Source: Paramecium octaurelia | Taxonomy: Eukaryota; Ciliophora; Oligohymenophorea; Peniculida; Parameciidae | Direction of reading: 5' to 3' | DNA length: 64,000 nt | Assembly (NCBI GenBank): GCA_905182995.1 | Contig: CAJJDP010000043.1 | Coordinates: 1 to 64,000 of the forward strand | Part shown: piece after piece, positions 10,452 to 21,057 of the stretch | Position numbering within the stretch: the stretch's first letter is position 1 | How the letters are laid out: each line of letters begins with the position of its first letter | Program-made: the position numbers and the translations under genes | Notes under the pieces: generated by a model | The model's database searches: none | What the model saw: the letters and a program-made list of their open reading frames with translations, nothing else | What the model was told of the DNA's origin: nothing

Positions 10452-11569
10452 TCAATTTAATTAGAGCGTCTCTCTAAGATATTCTTTTAGTGTGACAATC
10501 TTGTCTTAGAGATGATCTGAAAATCTCGAAATTAAATCTTGTGTTTGAACTCTTGATTAGGTATCCATTTAATAGATGTCTTGCAAATATCTACACCATT
10601 GATCTTATCCTTCTAAATTGTAATCAAATAAAATACTTAATTTTTCTTAACTTCTGCTGCATGATATTCCACCTTTCCTTGTGATTCTTCGATAATGCTT
10701 AATAATTCAATATGGCTTATTCAAGATTTTATCTTTAATCAGACCTTAAATTTGAGTGATACAATAAAATACAAGGTGTTTCTCTCGTTTGTTAAGTCAG
10801 ACAAAATTATTGCCAATTCAAACTTTATTGTTTTTCGATATCTTCATCACTAGATTTACTTTTAACTATTTAAACACTTAAGTTGGACAACAATTGCAAA
10901 ACTTTTTTTGCCATATCAGAATCTGATTTTGTTGATAATTAAGTCATCATTGTAAGAATTGGCTAGAACAACAATCCGCTTGAGGTTGACTAACTTAAGT
11001 CGAAAAATACAATATTTACCTCTATAATCTTCACAAACCTTATTAAATCTTCCTTTAACTAAAATAAATGAAGATCCTCCAGATAAATGTTCAATCAACG
11101 GATTAGCTTCATCTATAGCAGCAAGAGCTTCAGTGTGATCCTTAATTTTAGATTAAAACTCAGCACATTATAAGTCTCTTTCACTTTGTCCTGCATTTGT
11201 TTTCTTTGAATTCTCTTCAATCTCAACAGAGACCTCTGCAATTTTGTTTAGAGACCTTTATAAATTGCTTGTATTCTCATCAACAATTTTGCTATGAGCT
11301 TTCAATTAACTTTGATGATATGCTAAATTAGTAGAAAAGTCATGGAGCAGTTTGTTACATGAAGCTTAAGTATTTTAGATATAAAGATCAGAATCTTTTT
11401 GTTCGTGCTCTAACATGAATCTAGGGATAGCATTCTTAATACCTGATATTATTTGTATAACTTTAGATTTCATGGACTGGTGAGCACTAATTTATAAAGA
11501 ATTTAAGAAAGTTTTTCCCATATGATTGTTATTTATATCTGCAAGAACAACTTTTGGATCTGAGGCCAT
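10452..11569 (-). pseudogene. Broken trichocyst-matrix-protein-like gene
   Basis: Pieces in order match the trichocyst matrix protein (TMP) pattern, in which heptad-rich segments build the crystalline core of secretory trichocysts. Pieces: ADINNNHMGKTFLNSLQISA; FQSKIKDHTEALAAIDEANP then IEHLSGGSSF; PILTMMTQLSTKSDSDMAKK then VLQLLSNL; LSDQRQNLEQAILNYQALSK; DQWCRYLQDIYQMDTQSRVQ then TQDLISRFSDHL, TGA 10452. Introns near 11000-11030 (about 30 nt), 10743-10770 (28 nt) and 10613-10636 (24 nt) look normal. Even so, the pieces lie in three frames that splicing does not reconcile, with single-base shifts near 10990, 10827 and 10640. The first ATG (MASDPKVV) is not followed by a signal peptide, which TMPs need. 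Either a pseudogene or several sequencing indels. Confidence 0.65.
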
Positions 11570-12176
11570 TCTACTTAAGACCTAAATCATAATCGATCGA
11601 AATACCAAGCTCTTCTCATTTTTATATAAAATGAATAAAAAAAACAAATTATATTAGTACTAAAGTTTGATGTTAGGATATCAAACTAGTATATGCTAAT
11701 AAAAACGACACTTACCTATCAGGATATCATCTTATTTAATCCAATATATTGAATAACATCAAATTAAATAGAGAAATATAAAAGAAAATAGATTTTATTT
11801 CATATAATTGAAAAGTTTTTTCAATTTTTTCTTGAGTACTATCTATTTTGGTCAGTTATTAGTGATATTTGAAAAGGTGCTAATAGTTATGCTAATGCAA
11901 TGTTTTTAAAAAATATTTAAGTCAGTAAAAATAAATGATTTCAAAGAACAAGAGGGATTATTAATTAACTTAATTTTCTTTTATTTGATTCATATTTTTT
12001 ACTCGCGATGATAATACACATCTGTAGATTTTATAAATAAAATAGATGATTCATTTCTAATAAATAATAAATAGTGAGCCAAAGTGAGTATTTTGGATAA
12101 TATTTTTTCAAATCAGAGAATACAGAAATTATGATGGAAATAAATGCATTTGGTTACAAATTAAACAAAATAATAT
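11570..12176. other. Intergenic, no gene seen
   Basis: About 600 bp of A+T-rich DNA between two minus-strand units. A short extension upstream of the TMP-like start (ATGAGAAGAGCTTGG near 11620) does not give a signal peptide in any splice I tried. Confidence 0.45.
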
Positions 12177-13978
12177 TCAAATTTGTTAAGATAATTCTTG
12201 CATTTTTACAATTAAAGGAGAAGTAGGTTTCTCTTCAATAGAGGGTAAGGAAATAAAATCTTCATTTCTTTATTTGACTGACTCATCTTCACTTGCTTCG
12301 CTGAATGCTTTCTCATATATTTCTTATAAAGTTTCAGTTTTAATTTATTTTTTTTCTTAAGTAATTCTTTCTTTACGATTTTCATAATCGTATATGAACC
12401 ACCTTTTAAAATAATGCTCATCCATATATTTGATAATCTTTTGAGCCTCACTTAACTCCTTCTTTTTTGAAGTATCATTAAGAACAGGAGTGGGAATTTC
12501 ATTAATTGATTTACGCTCTTCTTCCTCTAATTGCTTATTAATCTAAATATTAATGAAGAAAGGCATGGCTGTGCCAAAAATCAATGTAGTGACAACAACA
12601 ATATAGAGAACACAACTTTAAAGTATATTAATTTAGTTAATTTGTATACCATCCGTAGGGGAGGCGACTAGAGTTTCAATTAAAGCAAAGGCTACGCTTC
12701 CTCTAACCATACCAGCAAAACAACAAATACTCATTTCATATTTGGTTAGCTTCCATACCTTTGGCCCCTTAATACTAGAAAATATAAAACATATCTTACG
12801 CTGTGAAAATCCAGTACACAATATAAATGCTTAAATATCTTGCAAGAATTACAACACCCAATTATAATAGAGTAAAAACCCAAGAAACTTCAACGTAATA
12901 AAGATCTTGGGTAAGTGGACTATAATAAGTAGTTTGATTCCACATGGCAAATCCTAAAAAAACATAAAGAAATGCCTCTGCCCCTAACGACAAGGATTCA
13001 AAAGTAACTCTTGTAGTAACTCTTCCTAACTAACTAATATTGTATCCTTAATAATGACTCATCATGATTCCTATCATCAAAAGACTTATCACTCCGCTTA
13101 AATTGAGCATTTCACAAATTGAATAACCCATATAAGCCATTAAGAATGCAAATACTGTTTCAGTAGTAGTGCTGTTTGTCAAAAATCTACATTTCTTAAA
13201 ACACCAAGTAGAAAATAATCCAACAAAAAGGCCAATCAATAAAGATATTATACAATTTTCCAAAAAACGTCCAATGAATTCGAAAGGAGTGTACCATTCA
13301 AATGATTTTCCACTTTTTTATAAAATTGTGACTGCTTAAAAAATAATTATAGAAACAGCATCATTAACCATGCCTTCTCCAAAAACAACGCTGAATAATT
13401 TAGGATATTATTGAGAAGGTATCAGATTGAGAGCTGCCACTGAGTCTGTTGCGCATATCGTAGCACTATATTTGATCATCTCATCATAACTCAAAGGAAG
13501 ATGAGAATCTAAATTTGTACCTAATCTGACCAATTCTATATTAATAATTCTCAAATTTTTACTCCATGAATTGAATGCTATTGTAAGAGTCAAAGTAATT
13601 ATAAAGTTAATCAATGTACTCAAAAATCCAAAAGAAACAATATATTTAAAATTTTTCAGAAACTGCTTCTTTTTTAGATTGTACCCTCCTGAAAAAATGA
13701 TTAATGGCAGAAGTAAGTAAAAGAAGATTGTTGCATTCAATGAAAACTAGATAATAAGATTCTTAGTACAAATTAGGCATATGCATTTTCATCCATCCAT
13801 TTCAATAGTAGACCTACAAGCATTCCTATTATTATGCCAAAACTTGTTTCATGGATTAAATGGAACTAAGCAATCACGACTGCATGCATACGTGAATCGA
13901 TTTGAAGTATTCTCCAATGACAATGTAAATCACAATGACAATCATGAGTGCGAATGGGACTGCTCCATATTCTGACAT
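12177..13978 (-). CDS. Na+/H+ exchanger, CPA1 (NHE) family
   Basis: 575 aa after removing introns 13866-13891 (26 nt), 13747-13769 (23 nt) and 12775-12799 (25 nt); spliced length is exactly in frame. Start MSEYGAVPF at 13978, TGA 12177-12179. About ten membrane segments are visible. Family motifs: FFYLLLPLIIFSGGYNLKKK, ICATDSVAAL (the ATD-P-like transport site region), VFGEGMVNDAVSIIIF (the conserved ND pair), and AGMVRGSVAFALIETL (the GxRGxxxFAL helix). The cytosolic tail (about 130 aa) is charged. It exchanges Na+ or K+ for H+ across plasma or endomembranes to set pH and volume. The N-terminus is short for the family, lacking the usual first one or two helices. Confidence 0.92.
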
Positions 13979-14334
13979 TAATTTAATTAATTTATTTTTA
14001 ATCAATACTTTAATAACTTTTAATTCAATCATACTACAATTTACAAAAGCAATAGAGATCGCTCTTGGTTTCCAAATTTATCAATATTTATGCTATTAAT
14101 TTGTAAAATGCTGTTGTTGCATTAATTAATTAATTATAGATAATGTGAACATCAATTGACAAATTTATTTCAATATTTTAAGTAAATATAAAATTAATAA
14201 TTATTTTTTGGTCATCTTGACATAATTTGATTTGCAAATTTCTTTGATCATCGTAAAAAGGTTAAAATTTTAAATGGGAAAAATTATTTTATTCACTTTG
14301 ACTTTAAATTAAACAAAGCTCAATTAGTAGGCTA
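13979..14334. other. Divergent intergenic region, no gene seen
   Basis: Lies between the exchanger start and the next plus-strand gene. A+T-rich, probably containing both promoters. Confidence 0.45.
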
Positions 14335-15139
14335 TGCTCGATGAATTATTAACTACCAACCTGTTAATTTAGGATGTATAATTAGTTCAAGAAAATAAAA
14401 ATAAGTTAAGTTAATAGTTGCAATAAATTAGTAGTAATTGAGAATAGATATAAAAAAAATTTAAGTTGTTAAATTTATCATTTATACTTAAATTAATATC
14501 AAATTATGATTACAATTAATGTTAACTACATCTGCATCGTGAGTCTCATATAATTATGAAAATAATTAGATGTTGTGTTGGCAGAACCTATTAAATCAAA
14601 AATAGTTAAATATGTATTTACATCAAAAACCGTAACAAATATTTAAAAATAAGCCTCATAATCATCCTCCTGACAAATATTAATTATAAAATTAACTGTC
14701 AAAATATTCACCTATTGTGCCAACCTCAAGCAGCACTTAAATTTTACTCTTTCGGAGCTTCATTATGAGAAATTACCCCCCAAGAATCAATTTTAGCCAG
14801 TATGCAGAATAATAAAGATAAATAAATGAAAGAAAAGAATAGCCAGCCTATTTTAGAATAAGATTAAATTGTGAAAAATTATTTGGAATTGAGTTTGAGA
14901 ATAAATAATATCAAATTCTAAAGCCCTTAAAACTTACCAAAATATTTTCCTGTAATCTGTAAAGAAAATGTGATGATTATTCCACAATGAAATAATTTAT
15001 TTAAGTGAAAATAAGAAAATTGAACATGGAATATATTGACTAACTAAATTAAGGGAATTAGAAAGCTCTAAATGATTTCTAACTAGCACAATATTTAAAA
15101 TCAGTTAGCATCAATGACATCTAGAATAGAGGAATTTGA
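14335..15139 (+). CDS. Unrecognised basic Gln/Asn-rich protein, exon structure uncertain
   Basis: The main exon, open from 14543 to TGA 15137-15139, has first ATG at 14570 (MLCWQNLLNQKQLNM...). It contains FIMRNYPPRINFSQY, YFRIRLNCEKLFGIEF and KLTKIFSCNL, with a basic composition. An upstream ATG at 14335 begins a helical segment (MLDELLTTNLLIQDVQLVQE) that looks like a first exon, but I could not find a splice pair that joins it in frame. The frame also stays open past 15139 if that TGA is ignored. No domain is recognised. Confidence 0.45.
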
Positions 15140-15430
15140 AATGATCTAATTAAAGAATTTTCTAAAGTAAAGCTCACATTTCTATACCAGGCTATTAATT
15201 ATTTAAGTTCTACAAAAGGCTTAAAGTGTGAATTTATTTTCGATAGAAGACTGTTACGATAAACATGCTATTATTTCATTCTGATTGTATCTGGGAGGTG
15301 GACCTATCTAGAGCTAAATATTCTAAAGAGCAAGAAATAGATAATAAGACCGCTTGATAGTTATTCTAATTTCTTACTATCAAAGTTTATCATAAATATT
15401 TTGAATATAATATATTACCTAATTATTTTA

Positions 15431-15949
15431 ATGAATAAGCAAAGAAAACTAACAAATTTTGAAGAATTTAGGCAAGATTACTTTGATGTAATTGCTGATG
15501 ATAGAGCGAAACTTTTTAATTTCTTTTTTGAATATAATAGGCAATTTGGATTTATTAACTAAGATGATTATTTATAGTGCACAGCTGCATATCTAAATTA
15601 TAGGGCTAGGACTAGTTTAGCTTTATTTGGAAGTCCTTTGGTAGTTTTCATTGCTAATAAAACCGTATTCAGAAATTTTTAAAGAATCCCTGTATTTAGG
15701 CCAGCTGTCTTTTCCTTTAAATACTTAGGAATACCATTATTATCTTTTTATATTACAGGTAAATACTTTTGCTAGGATACCGAAAAACTATTTTATGAAA
15801 TGGCTGAAAAATATCAATTTGGATTTTATCAATACAATCAAGCAATGGATCTTCTAGAAAGAGCTCATAAAGCAAACAGATTAGATGAATTTATGGAAAA
15901 AGGAACATAATTTGATTGGACAGGAATACCAGAATTAAAAAAATATTGA
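15431..15949 (+). CDS. 172-residue ciliate-type protein of unknown function
   Basis: Single exon, ATG 15431, TGA 15947-15949. The N-terminus is charged (MNKQRKLTNFEEFRQDYFDV). The middle is hydrophobic (LALFGSPLVVFIANKTVF; YLGIPLLSFYITGKY), suggesting one or two membrane segments. The C-terminus is helical (LLERAHKANRLDEFMEKG). I recognise no family. Small one- or two-pass proteins like this are common among ciliate-specific mitochondrial subunits, but that is only a guess. Confidence 0.65.
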
Positions 15950-16482
15950 TATTTTATTATAATATAATAATAATCCCTGTAAATTGTTTTTGAACTATAT
16001 AATGATTACTTCAATTTTCTTAGTCCGTAAAATGAAGAAAATCTCAAATCCATTAACTCTTTATTCTTTAAAACTAGAAAGTAATTTAAGAATTACATTG
16101 AATTAATTAATTATGTCAAATATTAATAAGCTTTAGTCTGATATGTGTCCAACCCTTTAAGAACAATTATTAAGTATAAAAATCAATGTTTAGATTGGTT
16201 ATTATGAGGAGAAACAAAAACTATGCTAAAATAATACATAATAATATTTATGATTATTTAGAAAAAATGGGTAGGGATTGTTACAAGACCACTAACATAG
16301 AGAAATTAAGAAACTATTGATGCACTTCTAATAATTACCGATGGATTTTAAGGAAAAGAATTGAGTTATTTAAATTAATACATTTTGCTAATCAGATATA
16401 TGAAAATTTTATTATTTTTATGTCTACTATTTTACCTTATTTTTGATAAATAAAACGAACAATATAATTGTTGAAAGGGGAT
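15950..16482. other. Spacer with weak open frames
   Basis: Contains a 44-codon frame (16186-16320, MFRLVIMRRNKNYAK...) that continues in the same frame after its TGA. It also contains a hydrophobic stretch near 16400 (MKILLFLCLLFYLIF) in another frame. Neither could be tied to a gene model; either could be an unrecognised exon of the next gene. Confidence 0.35.
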
Positions 16483-16936
16483 ATGGGGAAAGCAAAGCCC
16501 TCTGTATCAGATCTACCTCATTCCAGTTATTATTATTTATTGGAAAAAGATAAATGTAGATGGATTGGCGTGAAAGAAATTACATCTGATTGGCAGTATG
16601 GGAGCATACAACATCATGACAAGTCAAAAACTGTAAATTTGCCAAAATATCCTTTTGTTTATGGACTCAAGAACAAGTAATCAAATATCTTAGAGTAGAC
16701 CTCCAACTCCTTTTGGGAAAGTGATTAAAATGAATTATGGAAATGAAGCAGCAGGTTTTATAGAGAATATATATCGAATGAGGAGTTAACGAATTCCTAA
16801 GAAGCAGATTATACAAAACAACAAATCATATTCTTTGAGATTAGAGCATAATACTAAAAATAAAGAAGAAGAGAATAAAAAATTCAAGATAAAGAGATTT
16901 TTAGATAATAAAATCGAAAATATATATTAATTATGA
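16483..16936 (+). CDS. 143-residue basic protein, unrecognised
   Basis: ATG 16483 (MGKAKPSVSDLPHSS), one 22-nt intron at 16677-16698 (GTAATC...GAGTAG), TGA 16934-16936; spliced length is exactly in frame. Features: aromatic segment SSYYYLLEKDKCRWIGVKEI, KYPFVYGLKNKPPTPFG, and a Lys-rich tail. Proline/glycine turns and a basic tail with no enzyme motif would fit a microtubule- or RNA-associated protein, but no family is recognised. Its stop codon overlaps the ATG of the next gene (ATGA). Confidence 0.7.
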
Positions 16937-17341
16937 TTTCTATATTGAGAAATTAGCAATTAAATTTTGTTAGCAGATTCTTCAAGACAACTTTGTTGTA
17001 GCAGCCTGCTATGAGAAGGAGAACAGTTACTCCAATATTTCCACCACCAGGATACAACTTAGCCATACCAGATTGGCCAGTTGAATAGTTCATGTTAAGA
17101 ATAGGGAAAGGCTGTTCAGATTATGCAGATAAATTTGAAAAATTGACTGAAGTATTCGATGCAGATAGAGTACTTTGTTATTTGTATGTAGATATAAATG
17201 AAAGAGAAGGGCATACCTCCAAAGGTGAGAAAATATATATTTTCAATCAAAGAGTAATTACGTAGAGGAGTACTTACATTTGAATATTTAGAAAGGAGAA
17301 CATCAGTTACAATACCTAAGAAAAAGGCTACAAAAAAATGA
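16933..17341 (+). CDS. Mitochondrial small-ribosomal-subunit protein mS41-like (IGR motif)
   Basis: 126 aa after removing a 28-nt intron (17225-17252, GTGAG...CAAAG). The first 25 residues are basic and hydroxylated without acids (MISILRNQQLNFVSRFFKT), a typical mitochondrial presequence. The core reads DWPVEQFMLRIGKGCSDYAD then KFEKLTEVFDADRVL, and later SKEQLRRGVLTFEYLERR. The R-I-G-[KR]-G stretch, the following DKF and the R-rich helix fit the IGR domain of mS41 (yeast FYV4). In mitoribosomes mS41 is a small-subunit protein. The ATG overlaps the TGA of the gene before by four bases. If it really starts at a later Met (17010) the presequence would be lost, so I prefer 16933. Confidence 0.75.
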
Positions 17342-17431
17342 GTTTATTTATCGTATAGGTTTTATGAGCAAACAGACATTTAGGGGCATCATTAATTACT
17401 AGAAAATTAAATGAAAACTCTAAAAATAATC

Positions 17432-18529
17432 TCAAGAAATTAATCCATTAGTTGTAAAATGCTGCAGTGAAATACTGTCTCTTATAAAATTGGCTTCCTA
17501 TATGATACCTTTTGCAACCCAGCTCCCATTTTAGTTTTAATAAATTCTAACTTCTCTAGAAGTAACAAAGGCTTAGTTTTCATCCATCTTTTTGCTTTCA
17601 CAAGATACTGCTAAAAGATTAGCCAAAATATTCCAAGAGACTCGATAAGCATGATAATTCGGTTTAGTTTCTCGATTGATATTAAAAACTTTCATTTTTT
17701 CAACTTGACTCTCTTTGATTATCTTAATCTACCATATTTTAACTCCTTCAGCGCTAGCAGATGCAATTAAATGAAAGCTCTTCCCATTTTGATTTGCCCA
17801 TTGAACATCATTTATAGTTTTCTCTTCATCAAATTCATAAATCTTCTTCATTCCGAATTTTTAATTCTCATATTCCAACATCCAAATTGCCATAGTTTTT
17901 ACTTCATTAAAATGGTCCATTTTTATTTTACTTAAATACTTTTATTGTTCTGCATTACCTGCGGCTACTAACATCTCTCTTTCCAACGGAGCATGATTCC
18001 ATGATATTGCTCTTAACCCATAGATCATTATCTAAATGTCTTCACCTTCCTTGATGAATTAATTCTGCTCATAAACTCTATGAATTTGTAATTTCCCATC
18101 AACATATGCTATAGCCAATAATAAGCCATTCGATTTTGAACCAAATTATATGTCAGCCACTGCTTCCTTGCTCTCTAAAATTAATATTCTCTGTTTCCAT
18201 TATATAATTATTTATTTCTATCCTGATGGATTTTCTTGTAAGAATTTCTTTTCTTCCCAAACACAAACACCTTTGTCTTAACTACAAGTAGCTATCAATT
18301 ATCCAAATTTTGGATCAGCCCATCTAATCTTCCAAATTGGACCATCATGACATTTACATTCAGCACTCTTTTCCCATTTCCTATTAAATTCATTAAATAT
18401 ATTTCGTTACCCATTTACTTTATTGTAAACTCTCATTGTTTGATCGCTGGAAGCTGTTGCAAATCGATTTCCGTCAAAATTAAAAGCTATATCATGAATA
18501 ATATCCTAATGAGTAGTATCGATAAGCAT
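17432..18529 (-). CDS. Nucleoporin SEH1, WD40 propeller
   Basis: 355 aa (human SEH1 360) with one 30-nt intron at 18381-18410. The N-terminus has THQDIIHDIAFNFDGNRFAT then ASSDQTMRVY, and later CHDGPIWKIRWADPKFGQLI then ATCSQDKGVCVWEE. This is nearly diagnostic of SEH1 (HKDLIHDVSFDF..., SVWRVTWAHPEFG). Later blades are GLRAISWNHAP, NDVQWANQNG and YRVSWNILANLLAV. SEH1 is a blade-donating partner of Nup85 in the Y-complex of the nuclear pore and of Mios in GATOR2. The intron is a multiple of three without an in-frame TGA, so unspliced mRNA would stay in frame. The start is only 18 bp from the divergent B-box gene. Confidence 0.92.
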
Positions 18530-18547
18530 TATATTAATTTAACGAAT

Positions 18548-19818
18548 ATGATTAAGCCGAAGAAGTCTTCACGTGAACTCTGGAATCAATTTGGTTTACG
18601 CAATCATATTAAACAAGCCTTTGAAGAAAAGGAAACTACTTGGGGTTAGATCGTTGATTCCAATAAGAAGAATCTAGTAATTCATTAAACTATATTCAGA
18701 GCCAAAGATCAATCTCAGAATACACAATCACCCAAAAATTAAAAGAACAACACAATTCCTTCATCAAAAATAAGGAGAAACCTAATACCAAGACTTTTTT
18801 AGAAGATTAAATTGAAAAAGGAATTTAGGATAAAGATGAATGGCTGCAATTGGCATCAATAAATGAAAGATCTCATCTTTCACCTATAACCAAAAGGAAC
18901 TCTAATGATCAAACCTTTTCTCCCATCAATAGATAGAAAAATGAGGAATAATAAGTCAGCTTGCAATAATCATTCCATGTGTAAATAGAAAAGACTAATA
19001 TTTGCAAACTACCAGGTCATGAAAATAATCAATATAAGTTTATATGTGTAGATAATGATTGTCCATATAAGTTGCAAAAAGCATGTGCACATTGTGTTAT
19101 TAAAATGCATACCAAACATGTTAGTCAGATGAAAGAAATTGAGAATTACGAACTTTTAATTGAAGAAAATATGAAAAAAGCTGAAGAATTGATGAATTAA
19201 AGTTAAGAATTATTTAAAGCAATCTAAAAGCCATATGAAAATTACTTTCATCAAATTAAAAACTAAATTATAGCTCTTATTAATGAACTTCAATAAAAAA
19301 TGTTGTAAATTAACAAGGACTAGATCCAAAAGCTGATAAACAATGACATAGAAGTTGTTTAGAATTTTAATTCAAAGTTTGAAGCCTATAAATTAATGAA
19401 TTAATTGATCCCTAATGAAATTATCGAAGAATATACACATGTTATTAATGGAATATCTGAAAAGATTAAACTCAACATCAATTTTGATATTATTAATAAA
19501 TAAGTGGAATCTTTTGTCCTGTCAATCTTCAGTCCGAAAAAACAAAAAGAAAATAAAGAATAAAGTGACGATACTGAACTATTGCAACAATTTATTTCTA
19601 GTAATAGAGATACAAATAAAGAATCAATTCTAAAACCAAACCAATCAATGACTTGCTGTTCGCATCAGTCCCCTTTACAGACAAAAAAGTAATTGCAAAC
19701 CAAACTTGTTATGGGATCTGCGTCTCCTTTGAATGTTTTCAATCGTTAGATTAATGGAAGGCAAGTTACCAAAATTATCTAAACACAACCAATAATTTAC
19801 TATCGAACAAACAGCTGA
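18548..19818 (+). CDS. B-box zinc-finger protein with coiled coil
   Basis: 415 aa, ATG 18548, intron 18645-18667 (23 nt, GTTAGA...ATAAG), TGA 19816-19818; exactly in frame. The N-terminal 140 residues are polar and Ser/Gln-rich. A zinc-binding segment reads CKLPGHENNQYKFICVDNDC then CAHCVIKMHTKH, i.e. spaced Cys/His ligands of a B-box. A coiled coil of about 120 residues follows (ENMKKAEELMNQSQELFKA, LINELQQKMLQINKDQIQKL). The tail is polar with a CCSH motif. This is a TRIM-like arrangement without RING, common in Paramecium. Its role is unknown. It shares an 18-bp divergent spacer with SEH1. Confidence 0.8.
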
Positions 19819-20115
19819 AATAAAATTAAATACTTTTGAAAATAAATATAAATATATCTATAATATTTGAAAACTAATTTACTTAATTACTCCATAAGTA
19901 ATCAAGATTCAATTAAGCAACGATGAAGCTTTACTACTCAATTTGAGATATCGAAGTACAATCATTTATAATAATGTGGAATTGCAAATAGATTGATTGC
20001 TTTCCGCAAAAATTGAATATTGAATTGAGGATTATTAAAGATATTGGAGATGGGGAGGAGAATTTTGAAGATAATTATATTTTAAGTTTATATTGCTAAT
20101 TAAAAGATATAAATA

Positions 20116-20956
20116 ATGTAAATTATTAAGAGCAAAACAGTGTAGTAATTAGTGCATCGTTCACAATACAATAAGATTGTGTGGCAATCTTCAAACCCAT
20201 ACAATAAGAGATGGCAATACAAATTTAAGAACGCCTATTATACATACCCAAGAGATATTAATTAAGAGCATACATACGTAAAAACCCCCAAAGATAACTG
20301 GGAATCAGTGCCACTTGGATGGGCATGGATTTAGGATTTATTGCATAGACATGTAAGATTTACAACCATAATTTTAGGTCCCTAATTTTTCATGTTTAAT
20401 TGAAAGAAGACATAGATTATTTGATAAATTCAATGTTTACTTCTTGCCTGCATTCAGTCTCTTCTGTTATCAATTTTATCCTTTAGCCTTTGGATTCAAA
20501 GTAACGAATTTCAATTAAAAATAGGTTTTAACTGTTTTGCCATTAGCTATGCTATATGTGAGAGCAAGAGATAAATGTGGTGATCCCGATTTTAAGGAAA
20601 CCTATCTTAGGGATATGCTCTATAAGAATAACGAGATTAACGCCCTCTTCAAAGAAGAAACTATTCATGTACTAGATTACGATTGCGAATACGATAGAGG
20701 ATATCCATGTCCTGAAAAGTTCCCAGAATTCAAAAATAAGGTATGGATTAAAATAACACGTAAGTTTTGGCAATTCTTTAACACTGACACTTCAATGACT
20801 ACAGGACATTTCAAAATGGCTGATGTTGAGTCAGGCGCAGTTATGAATTTGAAATTTAAGACTATGCCTGTCCCAGGAAAATACAGATATTAAATTGGAG
20901 AGCCATTCTATTTCTATGATTTGAGAGGTATCCAATAATATTTAATGTAAAGCTGA
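20116..20956 (+). CDS. 271-residue ciliate-specific protein, possibly mitochondrial
   Basis: ATG 20116, intron 20353-20377 (25 nt, GTAAGA...TTTAG), TGA 20954-20956; exactly in frame. The product is rich in Tyr, Phe, Trp and Lys (NPYNKRWQYKFKNAYYTYPR; LGWAWIQDLLHRHVPNF). One hydrophobic stretch follows (FLPAFSLFCYQFYPLAFGF), then a soluble, well-coded C-terminal half (YVRARDKCGDPDFKETYLRD; CEYDRGYPCPEKFPEFKN). No domain is recognised. Composition and single membrane segment recall lineage-specific respiratory-complex subunits of ciliates, but this is inference only. Confidence 0.7.
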
Positions 20957-21057
20957 AATAACTCATAATGGCTAACACAAAGAGGTTGTTTTAGTTGATG
21001 AGAAAGTAGCCTTATAAAAAATTAGACCATTTTTATTAATTATTTGAAAAATAAGAA

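Noticed and set aside
13781..13975. Plus-strand open frame over the exchanger N-terminus
   Set aside because: It is antisense to the first two exons of the Na+/H+ exchanger, whose spliced model is well supported.
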